A DNA stretch of 64,000 nucleotides, from positions 868,001 through 932,000 of the forward strand of contig CP073219.1 of assembly GCA_020342235.1 (NCBI GenBank). Reading direction: 5' to 3'. The notes below the pieces were generated by a model. It did not search any database. It was not told the DNA's origin and was given only the letters and a program-made list of their open reading frames with translations. A program made the translations under genes and the position numbers. The DNA comes from Saccharomycopsis phalli. Taxonomy: Eukaryota > Ascomycota > Saccharomycetes > Ascoideales > Saccharomycopsidaceae. Shown here piece after piece: positions 9,070 to 18,670 of the stretch. How positions within the stretch are numbered: the first letter of the stretch is position 1; each line of letters opens with the position of its first letter.

Positions 9070-9840
9070 TGATTGTTGCGAGTTGTGAAGATGCAGGATG
9101 CTATTCAGGAGGTTGATGTAGAAGAATAACATGTGATTTAGAAGAATAACACGAGATTGCTGCGAATTGTGAAGATGTAACAGATTGCTATCTAGGAGAT
9201 TGAATAGGTGATGTAACATGTGATTGCGAAGTTGTGATTTAGAAGATATAACAGATTGCTATCCAAGAAATTGATGTAGAAGTGAGAATATAACATGGTA
9301 TTGCAAAATTGTTATGGAAAAGATATAACATGAGAATACTGCGAATTTTAAAGTTACAACAGGGATTGCTATCCAGGAAATTTATGTAAAAGTGGGAATA
9401 TAACATGGGATTGCAAAGTTGTGATGCAAAAAGTAGAAGATGTATCGTAGTTGACTAGATTGCCATGGAAGTTGTGATGTACAAGTTGTAACGTGAGATT
9501 GAAAAGTTGCAATGTAGATGATATAACATTAGATTACAAGGTTGTGATGTAAAAGTTATACCGTGAGATTGCTATCCAGGAAATTGATGTAGAAGTACAA
9601 GTTATAACAGGCATTACTGCGAATTAAAAGTCATGTCGTAGTTGACAAAATTCTGACCACAGTTGTGATGCAAAATTAGCCATTCTATATTTGACAAGAT
9701 TACTATCCACAAAAGTTATAACGTATAATCCATGAAAAGAAATTGCTGATCACGAAATTGTGTCAAGATTTAAAGCCAGTGCAGTTGACAAGATTTCCAT
9801 CAAATTGCAATGTATAATCACATTATGAAATTACTGTCCA
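9040..9840. repeat. Degenerate minisatellite between ALA1 and FTR1
   Basis: Imperfect units of about 35-45 bases carry GAGATTGCTATCCAGGAAAT, TGATGTAGAAG and GAAGTTGTGATG. The last coding bases of ALA1 (GAGATTACGCGTCTTGTCCAG, then GAGAAGTTGTGATGA) look like the first, diverged unit, suggesting the array grew from the gene's 3' end. Both genes end here (convergent), so the array probably also holds their 3' UTRs. Confidence 0.75.
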
Positions 9841-9940
9841 AGTCATGTATAAAAGTCATGTTAGCTATCCTGCAAAACTAAAGAAAATTCTACTGCAACC
9901 AAACTTGCACTGCCAACCCAAGTCCATCCTCCTTTCCATC

Positions 9941-11119
9941 CTAGTTTTTAACCGTCACCTCCGTCATGTCCTTCTCACCTCCCTTGGACTCCTCCACAGT
10001 ATATTCCCGCTCACCGTCGGTATTAAACTTCACCTGCTCCGCTTGGCGGATCAACACATCCATCTCAGCCTTGCTCAAGTTCTGGTTCTCCCGCTTGGAT
10101 TTTCTAAAGTAGTACGACGGGTTGAGCTGCGCCAAGGTCATGTTCTTGGTCAATGGCAAGTGGCCAGTTCTCTCCTCGTAGAGCATCAACAAAATCACAG
10201 AAATCAACACCAACCAGTACAAGTTGTAGCACAAGATCGAACTCAAGTACCCGGTATTCTGCCACCCGAGAATCGCATTGAAGATATCCCAACCATTATC
10301 AAGCTCGGGATTACAGCAATTCACATGGTACACAGTACGCTTGATGTCGTACGACCCAGGCCCCGAGCCGTTCTCAGAAGCATCTCCGCCAGTCATCTTA
10401 TTAAAGTGCTGGGTGTCAAAGTACCATGCTGCTCGAGAAAAGAGCGCGGCCGCAATCAAATACAACACACAGGTCGACGCAATGAGGAAGATTTGCATCG
10501 ACGACGACGCACCACCGTAGTATAAAAGCAACCCAACGGCAATTCCAGCAATCAAGCCGCACACCACTGGCAAAGGAAACCCAGAAGCCTTGTTGGAACC
10601 AGTGGCAGTCAACCCTACTCCACCAACAAACACCACTGCCTCCAATCCTTCTCGAAGACAAGTGATGAACGGCAAGAGAAACATAATGTACTTTTTAGTC
10701 AAGTGGCCGAGATTGAGAAACGTCTTTTCCTTTGGCTGAGCAACCATTGCCCGAGCCAACTTTAATCTCCACTTCTCCTGCATCTTTTGGATGCGGAGCA
10801 TGGGGATCCCCATTAATGAAATGATGATCGAGGCAATCAAACAGAACGTGCCCTCCCAGATCTCCTCGGATTTCGACCAGATATCCTTGCCCAACGTATA
10901 AAACGTGCCAATAAACGCTCCTCCTATAATAAGACACACAAGCACCCCAGTCCCCATCCCAAGCCACACTTGTCGACGCAACGCCTTGTATACCTTTTCA
11001 TCTCCGCCTTGAAACGACTTTTTCAAAAACGCCAATAACACCGAGCAAATGATAATGGCCTCCAAGGACTCTCGAAACACAATGAAGAACACTTCAACGT
11101 TGAAAATATCGCTGCCCAT
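9941..11119 (-). CDS. FTR1: High-affinity iron permease Ftr1
   Basis: This is the plasma-membrane Fe3+ permease that works with a multicopper ferroxidase (Fet3 type) in reductive iron uptake. It has 392 residues and about seven membrane helices. The first iron-binding motif is RESLE at 16-20 in helix 1 and the second is REGLE at 156-160, matching the REGLE motifs of the family with one Gly-to-Ser difference in the first. A DASE motif sits at 246-249 in an extracellular loop. The C-terminal tail is charged and cytosolic. The start ATG at 11119 is directly followed by helix 1, as in other Ftr1 proteins. No ferroxidase gene lies next to it in this window. It diverges from ATP7 across about 750 bases. 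Confidence 0.96.
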   Translation of the reverse strand: MGSDIFNVEVFFIVFRESLEAIIICSVLLAFLKKSFQGGDEKVYKALRRQVWLGMGTGVLVCLIIGGAFIGTFYTLGKDIWSKSEEIWEGTFCLIASIIISLMGIPMLRIQKMQEKWRLKLARAMVAQPKEKTFLNLGHLTKKYIMFLLPFITCLREGLEAVVFVGGVGLTATGSNKASGFPLPVVCGLIAGIAVGLLLYYGGASSSMQIFLIASTCVLYLIAAALFSRAAWYFDTQHFNKMTGGDASENGSGPGSYDIKRTVYHVNCCNPELDNGWDIFNAILGWQNTGYLSSILCYNLYWLVLISVILLMLYEERTGHLPLTKNMTLAQLNPSYYFRKSKRENQNLSKAEMDVLIRQAEQVKFNTDGEREYTVEESKGGEKDMTEVTVKN

Positions 11120-11659
11120 CTGTGACTATCTGTATGCAATGCTTTCGATTATCAAGAGCAAATATATCCTCGCACGGCAAAAACCTCTCTTGCCTATTAT
11201 ATATATACTTTTCCAAACACGCCAAATACAATCGCTTGGGGGTCTCTTTAAAAGACACTGCATGCATGGGTTTGCAACCTCTTGAACCAGCAATGTTCAA
11301 GATCTCGCACAAATACACGGCAAAAACTCAAACTAGACAGGCACAAATTTTGTATTTATTACCCCAGCCTTGTGATGTTGATTTGTTCAAATCACCACTG
11401 CTCAACACTCGAGTGATTTCTGTTTAATAATTTATACGTGCATACATGTGGCCAGCCGCATGTCCCATTTCTTTATCTGATCAATCAGTTAAGCAAGAAT
11501 AGCCTAACATCTTTTGTATGTTTTGACCTGGTTCCACAAACAAATCTCAAAAGCCACTCAGCCTTGCCAAGCAAATCCATCGTCCTCGACTGTCAAAATA
11601 GGTTTGCCAAGTTTTACCCACATATACATCTGTTGCAAACTCAAACCTAGAGCGAATCA

Positions 11660-11795
11660 TTACCCGGACGCTTACCTGGAAAATTTTTTTTTTTAATCTA
11701 CACCCTGCTCAATCGGCGGTGCGCATCGCTCATACCACCTACACGTGACCGAATCATGATACAGGGCTCGCAACGAATTGAAACCGGCCGGGTAA
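11660..11795. promoter_or_regulatory. Two opposed TTACCCGG (Reb1-type) sites in the ATP7/FTR1 divergent promoter
   Basis: TTACCCGG is read on the plus strand at 11660-11667 and CCGGGTAA at 11788-11795, both within about 210 bases of the ATP7 start. The core matches the Reb1 general regulatory factor site of S. cerevisiae; binding here is inferred. The rest of the 11120-11867 gap holds short hydrophobic frames but no convincing gene. A GCATGCATGGGTTTGCAACC stretch near 11263 lies on the FTR1 side and I cannot assign it. Confidence 0.5.
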
Positions 11796-11867
11796 GAAAT
11801 TTTGGTCCAATTGCGAGCTTCTATTTGGGTCAAATAATTTTCGGGTTATACTGTTCTATACAACACC

Positions 11868-12432
11868 ATGTCTGTTGTAAGTAACGACTCTTGGAGACAC
11901 AAGGAAGATTATTAACAGATAGCGTGCTGCTACTAAATTGGACTGGAGTAAATTGATTACTTCTCTTGGCTTGAAGGGCCAAACCGCCTCTTCTTTGCAA
12001 GCATTCAAGAAGAGAAATGATGAGGCTAGAAAAGCCGTGTTTGAGTTGTCCAACCAAAACACCGAAATAGACTTTTCCCACTACAAGTCCATCTTGAAGA
12101 ACCAAGACATTGTTAGAAAAATCGAGGCCGATGTCAACGCTTTCAAGCCAGTTACCTACGATGTGTCTAAGCAGTTGAACACCATTGAAGCATTCAAGCA
12201 AAAAGCTTTGGAAAACGCCACTGCTACTGAAGAGGTTGTTGCCAAGGAATTGAAACAATTGGACGAGACCTTGAAGAATATTGAATCTGCCAGATCTTTT
12301 GACGAATTGACCATTGACGATGTTGTAAAGGCCAGACCAGACATTGATGATAAGGTTACTCAGGTCGTCAAGAAGGGTAGATGGGACGTCCCAGGGTACC
12401 ACGAGAAGTTCGGTGACCTTGTTGTTATGTAA
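11868..12432 (+). CDS. ATP7: Mitochondrial F1Fo ATP synthase subunit d (one intron)
   Basis: This is peripheral-stalk subunit d of ATP synthase in the inner mitochondrial membrane. The long frame alone lacks an ATG. Joining 11868-11876 (Met-Ser-Val) to 11923-12432 across a 46-base intron gives a 172-residue protein starting MSVARAATKLDWSKL, which matches the N-terminus of yeast Atp7. Conserved landmarks are FKKRNDEARKAV, DFSHYKSILKNQDIV, SARSFDELTIDDV and the C-terminal KKGRWDVPGYHEKFG. The reading frame stays in phase across the junction. PEX6 lies tail-to-tail only 46 bases downstream. Confidence 0.95.
11877..11922 (+). other. 46-base intron of ATP7
   Basis: It has a GTAAGT donor directly after the third codon, a TATTAAC-like branch site, and an AG acceptor (GATAG) only about 7 bases beyond it. 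It must be removed to link an ATG to the conserved Atp7 body; the nearer CAG acceptor would lead straight into a stop. Confidence 0.85.
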
Positions 12433-12478
12433 GGAAGTACAAAATAAAATTATGAATATTCAACCTGTATCTTTACAC

Positions 12479-15400
12479 CTATATTTTCTCCTTGCCCTTG
12501 CCGACAGACGGCTCCTCGTTTAAATAATCGTCGTATAAAGCATCATCCTCGGCATCGAGTTGTATTGTAGTATTATTTTCCGGTGGAGCGTGTGTGTTGG
12601 AGAACCCATTACCGTTGATTGGTTTTCCGTGCTTGCCATTTACCAGTTTTTCATATCTTTCACTTTCCAGATTTCCATTTGCCAATCCTCCATTTACCAA
12701 TTTTCCATTTGCCAATCCATATCTTGCATTTCCCACTTCTCCATTTGCCAATCCATATCCTGCATTTTCCACTTGTCCATGTTTTCCATTCGCCTTCTTA
12801 CCACCCTCAAAACTATCCCGAACCTTCAAGTAATGCTGCAATTCTTCCACAGACACCGACGGAATAAGCTCTCGTTTCGCCTTATCCAAGTCTTGTTGCG
12901 TGACAAGCACCTGTGTATCCTCTTTGGTCGCAATATTGTCTAGCCACCATCTTGTGTTGACGGGGGTTTCTTGCGTCTTATTATACTCAGTGAACTTCTT
13001 GTCCACCTCACCAGCTTTCCGAGTCATTGCATTCAACATGGCATCAGAAGACAAGGCATAAAAGTCGGCACCAGTGTAATTAAAGGGCAAGTCCAGCACA
13101 ACTCGACCCAAATCCACCTGCGAGTCAAACGTAAACTTCCGAGTGAGTGCCTTCAAAATATTCATCTGCTTCTCGTGGGTGTCTGAAATACCCAAATATA
13201 GCATCTTGTCGAACCGGCCTGGTCGCAATAACGCCTCGTCCAACAAATCAGGCCGGTTGGTTGCACCAACAACAAATACACCTTCACCATCGTCACTCAT
13301 CCCGTCGAGTTCCGACAATAATTGCGACACAATTCTATCCATTACCCCGCCCGAATCACCCTGGTTGCCTCTCTTTGGAGCCACAGAATCAAGCTCGTCA
13401 AAGAAAACCACACAGGGTTTAGCGTCACGGGCCTTTTGGAAAACCTTCCGCACATTAGCCTCCGATTCTCCAATGTACATATTCAAGAGCTCGGGGCCTT
13501 TCACAGAGAAAAAATTCAACGAAAAGTTTGTAGCAATGGCCTTGGCTAACAACGTCTTACCAGTACCTGGAGGACCATAGAACAATATTCCCGACCGCTT
13601 CTTTAAGCCCTTACTAAACAAGTACGGATTCTTCAACGGCAATTCAATAGTGTCCAATATTTCGCCCTTTACCATATCCAATCCTCCGACATCTTCCCAC
13701 TTTACGTTTGGGATCTTCGGCGCACCAATGGACTCGCTAAATGCGTTTCTGGCATTATTAATAGACGTCTCAAAGTCTTTGCTGGTGAGCCCAATTGCAC
13801 CACCATTGCTGAGAATCAAATCATCAAGAGAGAACTTAGGATGTTCAGCAACATAGTCGGCATACCTGTCATGGGCAATATTTTTCGTGTCTTTAATGAT
13901 AGACACCAAATCACCAGGGCTTAATCCTGCTGATTGTAAAGAGAGGGTGCTGATAGATACGTCGCTGTTCAAGGAATATTCCAGACCAGGGCCCTGCAAG
14001 TAAAACTTGAACACCTCCAGACGCTCCTGTTCATTTGGAATGCCGATTTCCACATTAAAGTAGAATAAGCTTCTCAAGTTATTGGGCACTTTGTTCACAT
14101 CGTTCACCGAGGCAATGACTATGAGTTTATTATTCAATTTGTAGTACTCGTTGATTAATTCTATCAACTTCACACTAAAATTGTTCTTTCTGGAGTCCTC
14201 TTCTTCTTTAACCAATCCGTCCAAGTGCTTGAAGAAAAGAATCATTGGCCCGTGGCAATTTTTAACCGTCACGTCAATCTTTCCTTTAATAGTACCAATA
14301 ATCTTCAAGTCAGAGCCTGGTGATAGCAAAAGATCGTAGCCATCTAATTCCAACAACATCACCCCCATTTCTGTGGACAAGCTATGGACCAACGTGCTTT
14401 TTCCAACATTACGGCTGGAAGATGTCAAAAGCACACAAGTCTTGATAGGCATGTCTGACACCAAGCTGGTGTTGATCAAGTTCTTCAACTTCAAAGCACC
14501 GGGAAACACCTTATCATGTGCCACATTCAAGAAGTTAAACATGGGTTTCAAGGCCAAATAGCTGTGGATTGCCATGTTACTACTAGGCAATCGGAAGTCG
14601 TTTATCAAACCGGCCTGGGTCAATTTTGTCTTGTGAGGGTTGATGAGATATTGGTCTGTGTCACTGATACCATCACTGGTAATATCGGTAATCTTGAACC
14701 ATAAAATTTCATTGGGAATACCCTGAGGAAGTGTTGGAGGGTAGTTTTGTTCAAACTGCGCGTGGAGGCTTCGAGCCAACAACGCATCTATTGGAATAGG
14801 AATCACTGATCCGTTTGATATGACCCGTTGGTTTGACTCAAAGTATGCCTTTAAATTATTTACAAATACCCGCTGAAATGTCCGGTTCAAACTGTAAAAC
14901 GAAGCAATTCTGGAGATTGTCACCAGCTTGGCAATTTTAAACGAGCCGCTGTGCTTTTCCAACAACTCAAACTTGCTTGGATTACCTAGATTTGCATACA
15001 ACACCGGTGAGATGTACACACTGTGCTGGTTGAAGTTGTTTGGCTCAACCAAGGCGAAAACCTTGAGTCTTCGCACCTTGTGATTATCGATTTTGACCTT
15101 CACGTAGTCGCCGCTTATGCAGTTGATGTTTACGAGATTTTTGTAGCTGGTGAAGGCAAATATTTCCGGATCTTCTTCGGGTTTTGGCGCGGGGGTAAAA
15201 TGGTCAAGCTTTGACGTCAATGGTACAACCAGCAACTTCCGGTTTTGCTGGATTGCCAAATTCTGCTCGATATAATCATCCAATGTGATTTGGTTTGATT
15301 TCAACCGGGCCAATAGCGGATCTGACTCGATTGGCACTGACGCATGCGTTTCTGATTTCACCACGACGATCTCGGTGCTGGAGTCGACTAGACCTTGATT

Positions 15401-15808
15401 AAAAGGCTCAACGGAAATAATCTGCCCAATCTCTTTTATTGTGTCGCCATTGATAGCTAGATCCCCTAGTTTGTCTCTGATGGATGCTTGCTGCAGCTTC
15501 ACGTCAAGATACAAGTCCTGATTGACAGCAATAATGACTTTCGAAGCAGAAACAGGGGTGACAGCCCGGTATATTGCCTTATTTACTGTGGTGATTTCGT
15601 TTTCAATGAAAAGTTTCACGGTTTTTTCGCCCAACTTGTCATTTCTGGAGACAATCTTGTACAATTTGTACTGGGCCAAGGGTCCGGAGCCTAGCAATTT
15701 GACGGCCAAATATTCGTGGTTGGTGGTTTCTATATCACCAGAGATCTCGATGGAATTCGAGCCAAACGCCTTTGTCCTAGGCGCAAATATAACGTCGGCT
15801 CGGTTCAT
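12479..15808 (-). CDS. PEX6: Peroxisomal AAA+ ATPase Pex6
   Basis: Pex6 forms a heterohexamer with Pex1 and extracts the Pex5 import receptor from the peroxisomal membrane. It has 1109 residues. An N-terminal substrate/adaptor region precedes two ATPase rings. D1 has a degenerate P-loop region (TSSSRNVGKSTLVHSL) and no clean Walker B. D2 has a classic Walker A (GPPGTGKTLLAKAIAT), Walker B (VVFFDELDSVAPKRG) and the second region of homology ending in NRPDLLDEALLRPGRFDK. The inactive-looking D1 is typical for Pex6. The C-terminus carries an unusual Asn-Gly-rich repeat encoded by a minisatellite. It ends tail-to-tail with ATP7. Confidence 0.96.
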   Translation of the reverse strand: MNRADVIFAPRTKAFGSNSIEISGDIETTNHEYLAVKLLGSGPLAQYKLYKIVSRNDKLGEKTVKLFIENEITTVNKAIYRAVTPVSASKVIIAVNQDLYLDVKLQQASIRDKLGDLAINGDTIKEIGQIISVEPFNQGLVDSSTEIVVVKSETHASVPIESDPLLARLKSNQITLDDYIEQNLAIQQNRKLLVVPLTSKLDHFTPAPKPEEDPEIFAFTSYKNLVNINCISGDYVKVKIDNHKVRRLKVFALVEPNNFNQHSVYISPVLYANLGNPSKFELLEKHSGSFKIAKLVTISRIASFYSLNRTFQRVFVNNLKAYFESNQRVISNGSVIPIPIDALLARSLHAQFEQNYPPTLPQGIPNEILWFKITDITSDGISDTDQYLINPHKTKLTQAGLINDFRLPSSNMAIHSYLALKPMFNFLNVAHDKVFPGALKLKNLINTSLVSDMPIKTCVLLTSSSRNVGKSTLVHSLSTEMGVMLLELDGYDLLLSPGSDLKIIGTIKGKIDVTVKNCHGPMILFFKHLDGLVKEEEDSRKNNFSVKLIELINEYYKLNNKLIVIASVNDVNKVPNNLRSLFYFNVEIGIPNEQERLEVFKFYLQGPGLEYSLNSDVSISTLSLQSAGLSPGDLVSIIKDTKNIAHDRYADYVAEHPKFSLDDLILSNGGAIGLTSKDFETSINNARNAFSESIGAPKIPNVKWEDVGGLDMVKGEILDTIELPLKNPYLFSKGLKKRSGILFYGPPGTGKTLLAKAIATNFSLNFFSVKGPELLNMYIGESEANVRKVFQKARDAKPCVVFFDELDSVAPKRGNQGDSGGVMDRIVSQLLSELDGMSDDGEGVFVVGATNRPDLLDEALLRPGRFDKMLYLGISDTHEKQMNILKALTRKFTFDSQVDLGRVVLDLPFNYTGADFYALSSDAMLNAMTRKAGEVDKKFTEYNKTQETPVNTRWWLDNIATKEDTQVLVTQQDLDKAKRELIPSVSVEELQHYLKVRDSFEGGKKANGKHGQVENAGYGLANGEVGNARYGLANGKLVNGGLANGNLESERYEKLVNGKHGKPINGNGFSNTHAPPENNTTIQLDAEDDALYDDYLNEEPSVGKGKEKI
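12600..12790 (-). repeat. In-frame minisatellite encoding the Pex6 C-terminal tail
   Basis: Degenerate units of about 18-24 bases encode repeated LANG / NGKHG / YGLANG motifs over roughly 60 residues, beyond the D2 ATPase. The unit size stays a multiple of three. As far as I recall, Pex6 tails of model yeasts do not carry such a repeat. Confidence 0.75.
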
Positions 15809-15859
15809 GATAACTCAAGTCTTGAAGATTCGTCTAGATGATCTATTTGTGGAGGCAAC

Positions 15860-15867
15860 TTACCCGG
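15860..15867 (+). promoter_or_regulatory. TTACCCGG site in the PEX6 promoter
   Basis: A Reb1-type core lies 52 bases upstream of the PEX6 ATG (15808). From about 15935 to 16015 follow four degenerate copies of AACCAAGTGTGG / GAATCGAACCATG. Two of them resemble a reversed tRNA B box but cannot form a T-arm. Confidence 0.45.
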
Positions 15868-16338
15868 GAGAAACACGCCATGCATGTACCAGCAGATGGG
15901 CCAAGGGCTCAATGGTTGTGGGCCCGGGAACGGCTTGAAGGAATCAAACCAAGTGTGGAGTCGAACCAAGTGTGGGAAACAAGTCTAGTGCGAGAATCGA
16001 ACCATGCACGAGAATGGCACTGGACTTGAATAGCATTCGATTTGAAGGATTTGCGGTGTATGCCAATGTACGTTTCTAAGATCTGGACACAGATATCTTG
16101 AACAAACAACTGTAGACGTGTAACTGAATATTCGACAAGACCACAGCAATCCAGGGACTGTACAGAGAAAAAAAAAAGGCCACTAGTTCTCTGTACAAGT
16201 GAAATTTCACAGTGACCCATATATTATCACCTTCCATCTTTCGTGTACCCCACACATGTAGTGTTGGGTTGGTAATTCCAGAAACGGGTTGGGGTATATA
16301 ATGGCGTTGATTGGCATATTTGAACCTGGCGCAGGACT

Positions 16339-16611
16339 ATGGAAAAAAAATATTTGATTGGAATCGACAGAGTGCCAATGGGAAATGCTCCTTTTGAGGC
16401 ACATTTGATTGTCAACGACCAAGTGGGGCGTACCCAGGCTGTTGGAGGTGGTAGGAATATAATCTTGACCGATATACAACATGCTTGGTTGGATGGGGGT
16501 ATTGATGACCGGTCGAACTGGGTTGAGGATAATATTAGCAAGGCACGGAACCATTGCAGAAACTACAGTGTGGCCATTCGGTTTCATAATCCAGTGGGAC
16601 GAGGAAGTTAG
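16339..16611 (+). CDS. Possible small hypothetical protein, 90 aa
   Basis: An ATG-initiated frame of 90 codons begins MEKKYLIGIDRVPMG and has balanced, non-repetitive composition, unlike the surrounding repeats. A TATATAA element lies about 45 bases upstream. I recognise no domain and no family. An overlapping minus-strand frame (16207-16587) covers the same bases, so chance openness is possible. It could also be a remnant of a larger gene. Support is only the start context and composition. Confidence 0.3.
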   Translation: MEKKYLIGIDRVPMGNAPFEAHLIVNDQVGRTQAVGGGRNIILTDIQHAWLDGGIDDRSNWVEDNISKARNHCRNYSVAIRFHNPVGRGS

Positions 16612-16689
16612 TTGGGAAATGGGATGTATGGGTAAAGCTGCAAATCAAATACACCGAGTGCAAAGTAAATCTACCACCAAGTGCGAATC

Positions 16690-16775
16690 AAAATGCAAAT
16701 CAAAAGCTACAGCTTAAGCTGCGAATTAACTGCGAATTAGCTGCGAATTAGCTGAAAATCAAACTGCAAATCAAA
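16690..16775. repeat. Short tandem repeat
   Basis: There are about six copies of GCAAATCAAA and then GCTGCGAATTA, decaying outwards. No function is visible. Confidence 0.7.
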
Positions 16776-16929
16776 GGTACATCCCTAAACTACACGTCAC
16801 CAACTTTCAGAACCCACTACTTGCTCATCCTGCTTAATATCAATCGATTGTATCCACAAATAGCCGTCCATCTTTTGCTTTGCAACATAATCTGTTATCT
16901 AAGCAATGGTGCTAGCAAGAACCTGGGTA

Positions 16930-17590
16930 CATCGTTTATATGGACCAGTACATTGTCTGAATCCTTGCTTAATCTAATATTTTTCTCTTGACTAACTAGA
17001 TTTTCATCTTGGTGGTCAGATTATTGTCTTTTTTTGTCAAACTGGGTGTTTATCTTGGCTTTAGCTCTATTCTTTCTTGTCAAATTTGATTTTAATCTTG
17101 GTTGTTTTCGTTCTATTATTTTCTTGTCAAACATGATCTTCATCTTGACTTTAGCTCTATTATTTTCTTGTCAAACATGATTTTAATCTTGGCATTATCA
17201 ATATTCTTTCTTGTCAAACATGATTTTAATCTTGGCTTTGGTTCTATTCTCTCTTGTCAAACATGATCTTCATCTTGGCATTCTAGGCTCGATTATTTTT
17301 CTTTTGTCAAACATGATCTTCATCTTGGCATTTAGCTCGTTGCTTTTGACAAACTAGATATGCATCTTGGTTGTTTTAGCTCGTTGCTTCAACCAACTTG
17401 ATTCTCATCTGGCTTTTTCTCGTTGTTTCAACCAATTTGATTTTCATCTTGGCTTTTTCTCACTGTTTCAACCAACTTGATCTTCATCCTGGCTTTTTCT
17501 CTCTTTCAACTAACTTGATCTCATCTTGATATTTCAGTCCCAGCCTTTGACAAATTCGATCTTAGCCTTGTTTCAGCTCGTTGCTTTTTC
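16930..17590. repeat. Degenerate minisatellite between PEX6 and the GAS gene
   Basis: About fifteen imperfect units of 40-50 bases read roughly TTCTTGTCAAACATGATCTTC, then ATCTTGGCTTTAGCTC. The unit becomes shorter toward the right end. It lies far upstream of both divergent genes. From 17591 to 18670 I see the GAS gene's upstream region and no convincing gene. Confidence 0.85.
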
Positions 17591-17862
17591 AGACTTTTGA
17601 AAATAACCTTTGAAAATAAAAACCATCTCACTCAAGTAACATTACAAACTCAATCATCCCAACTTTTAATATACAACCAATCGCTCATCTACACCAATCA
17701 CTCAGCTACACTCACGACACTCATTACCCTTACAAGGCTCACGTGCGCATCTACAATACCCGTCATACGTAGCATTTATGTACTCACTTTTTTTAATAAA
17801 TCTCTTGTGCCAGGCAATGTCGCACCATTCTTGCCACAAATGCAAGTGACGCGTCCCCAGTA

Positions 17863-18102
17863 CCAAGGACCAAGGCCCCAAGTAAAACCGGTTCGTAGAA
17901 CATGTCTAAAATTAGCAGGGGCTTAGCCTCAACTGTCAGGTGATGCTAGCCTGACACAACTGAACTACCAGTAATTGACACAAGTTTGAGTGTGCGTGTT
18001 CTCCGGTAAGTCGGCCGTCTCCGTAAAAGGGTAAACATGGTAAACACATGTAATGTACCATTGTCTGAGAAATTTTGCATACACTTGAATCCCGTTGCCA
18101 AG
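17863..18102 (+). promoter_or_regulatory. Cluster of CCAAG motifs upstream of the GAS/PHR gene
   Basis: CCAAG occurs at 17863, 17870 and 17878, spaced 7-8 bases apart, and within GCCAAG at 18097. Rim101/PacC factors bind GCCAAG or CCAAG, and GAS/PHR homologues in Candida are pH-regulated through such sites. The distance (570-800 bases) and shortness of the motif make this tentative. Confidence 0.25.
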
Positions 18103-18670
18103 AGTCTACACCATTGTACATCTGAGAATGTCGCAGACCAGATTGATCCGGTGTTTGCTCATCTAGCAACGGGGTATTTCCAAATCCAGCCAATAGGAGT
18201 GGTGCTAGTCACAGTGCCTCGTACTTGAAGTGTAGTAGCGACATGACTCCTGAAAAAAAAAAGACAATGTGGCTTATTTCGCCCAACCCTGGCAGCCTGA
18301 AATCGCGACCACACCCATGGACAAAGCACAGCGATCCAATACCGCGCTGCTCCCAGTGTTTTCTGCCAGGGTATATCCCATTTAGTGCCAGTGTTCGTAC
18401 CATGGTGCTAGGTGGTTTAGTGCGTTTGTCGTTACCTTGCGCGCTTGCAATTCCTGCAGCGTCTCTCAATTAGGTAACGTGTGCTGCACCCTCGCGCATG
18501 CCTGTGTTTACCATTTCTTGGCTATGTAATAGCCTGAAAATTTGTATAAAGCATTCCACTCTCCCCTGTGTGAAATTTTAGTTTTAGGAGGCGCAAATTT
18601 GAAAACTGTGTTTTTGCATTTGTGAATTTCATTTCATTTCGTCTAGTATAGTATATTCGTCTCTCTGGAA

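Noticed and set aside
15940-16020. A possible minus-strand tRNA, because GGTTCGATTC (B-box-like) is present
   Set aside because: The flanking bases cannot pair as a T-arm or acceptor stem; the motif is one unit of a short tandem repeat.
16930-17590. A CRISPR-like or satellite array of functional importance
   Set aside because: Units vary in length and sequence, there are no conserved spacers, and the window is eukaryotic; it is a degenerate minisatellite.
18225-18473. An 82-codon frame upstream of the GAS gene
   Set aside because: No motif or start context beyond chance; the region is better explained as promoter sequence.
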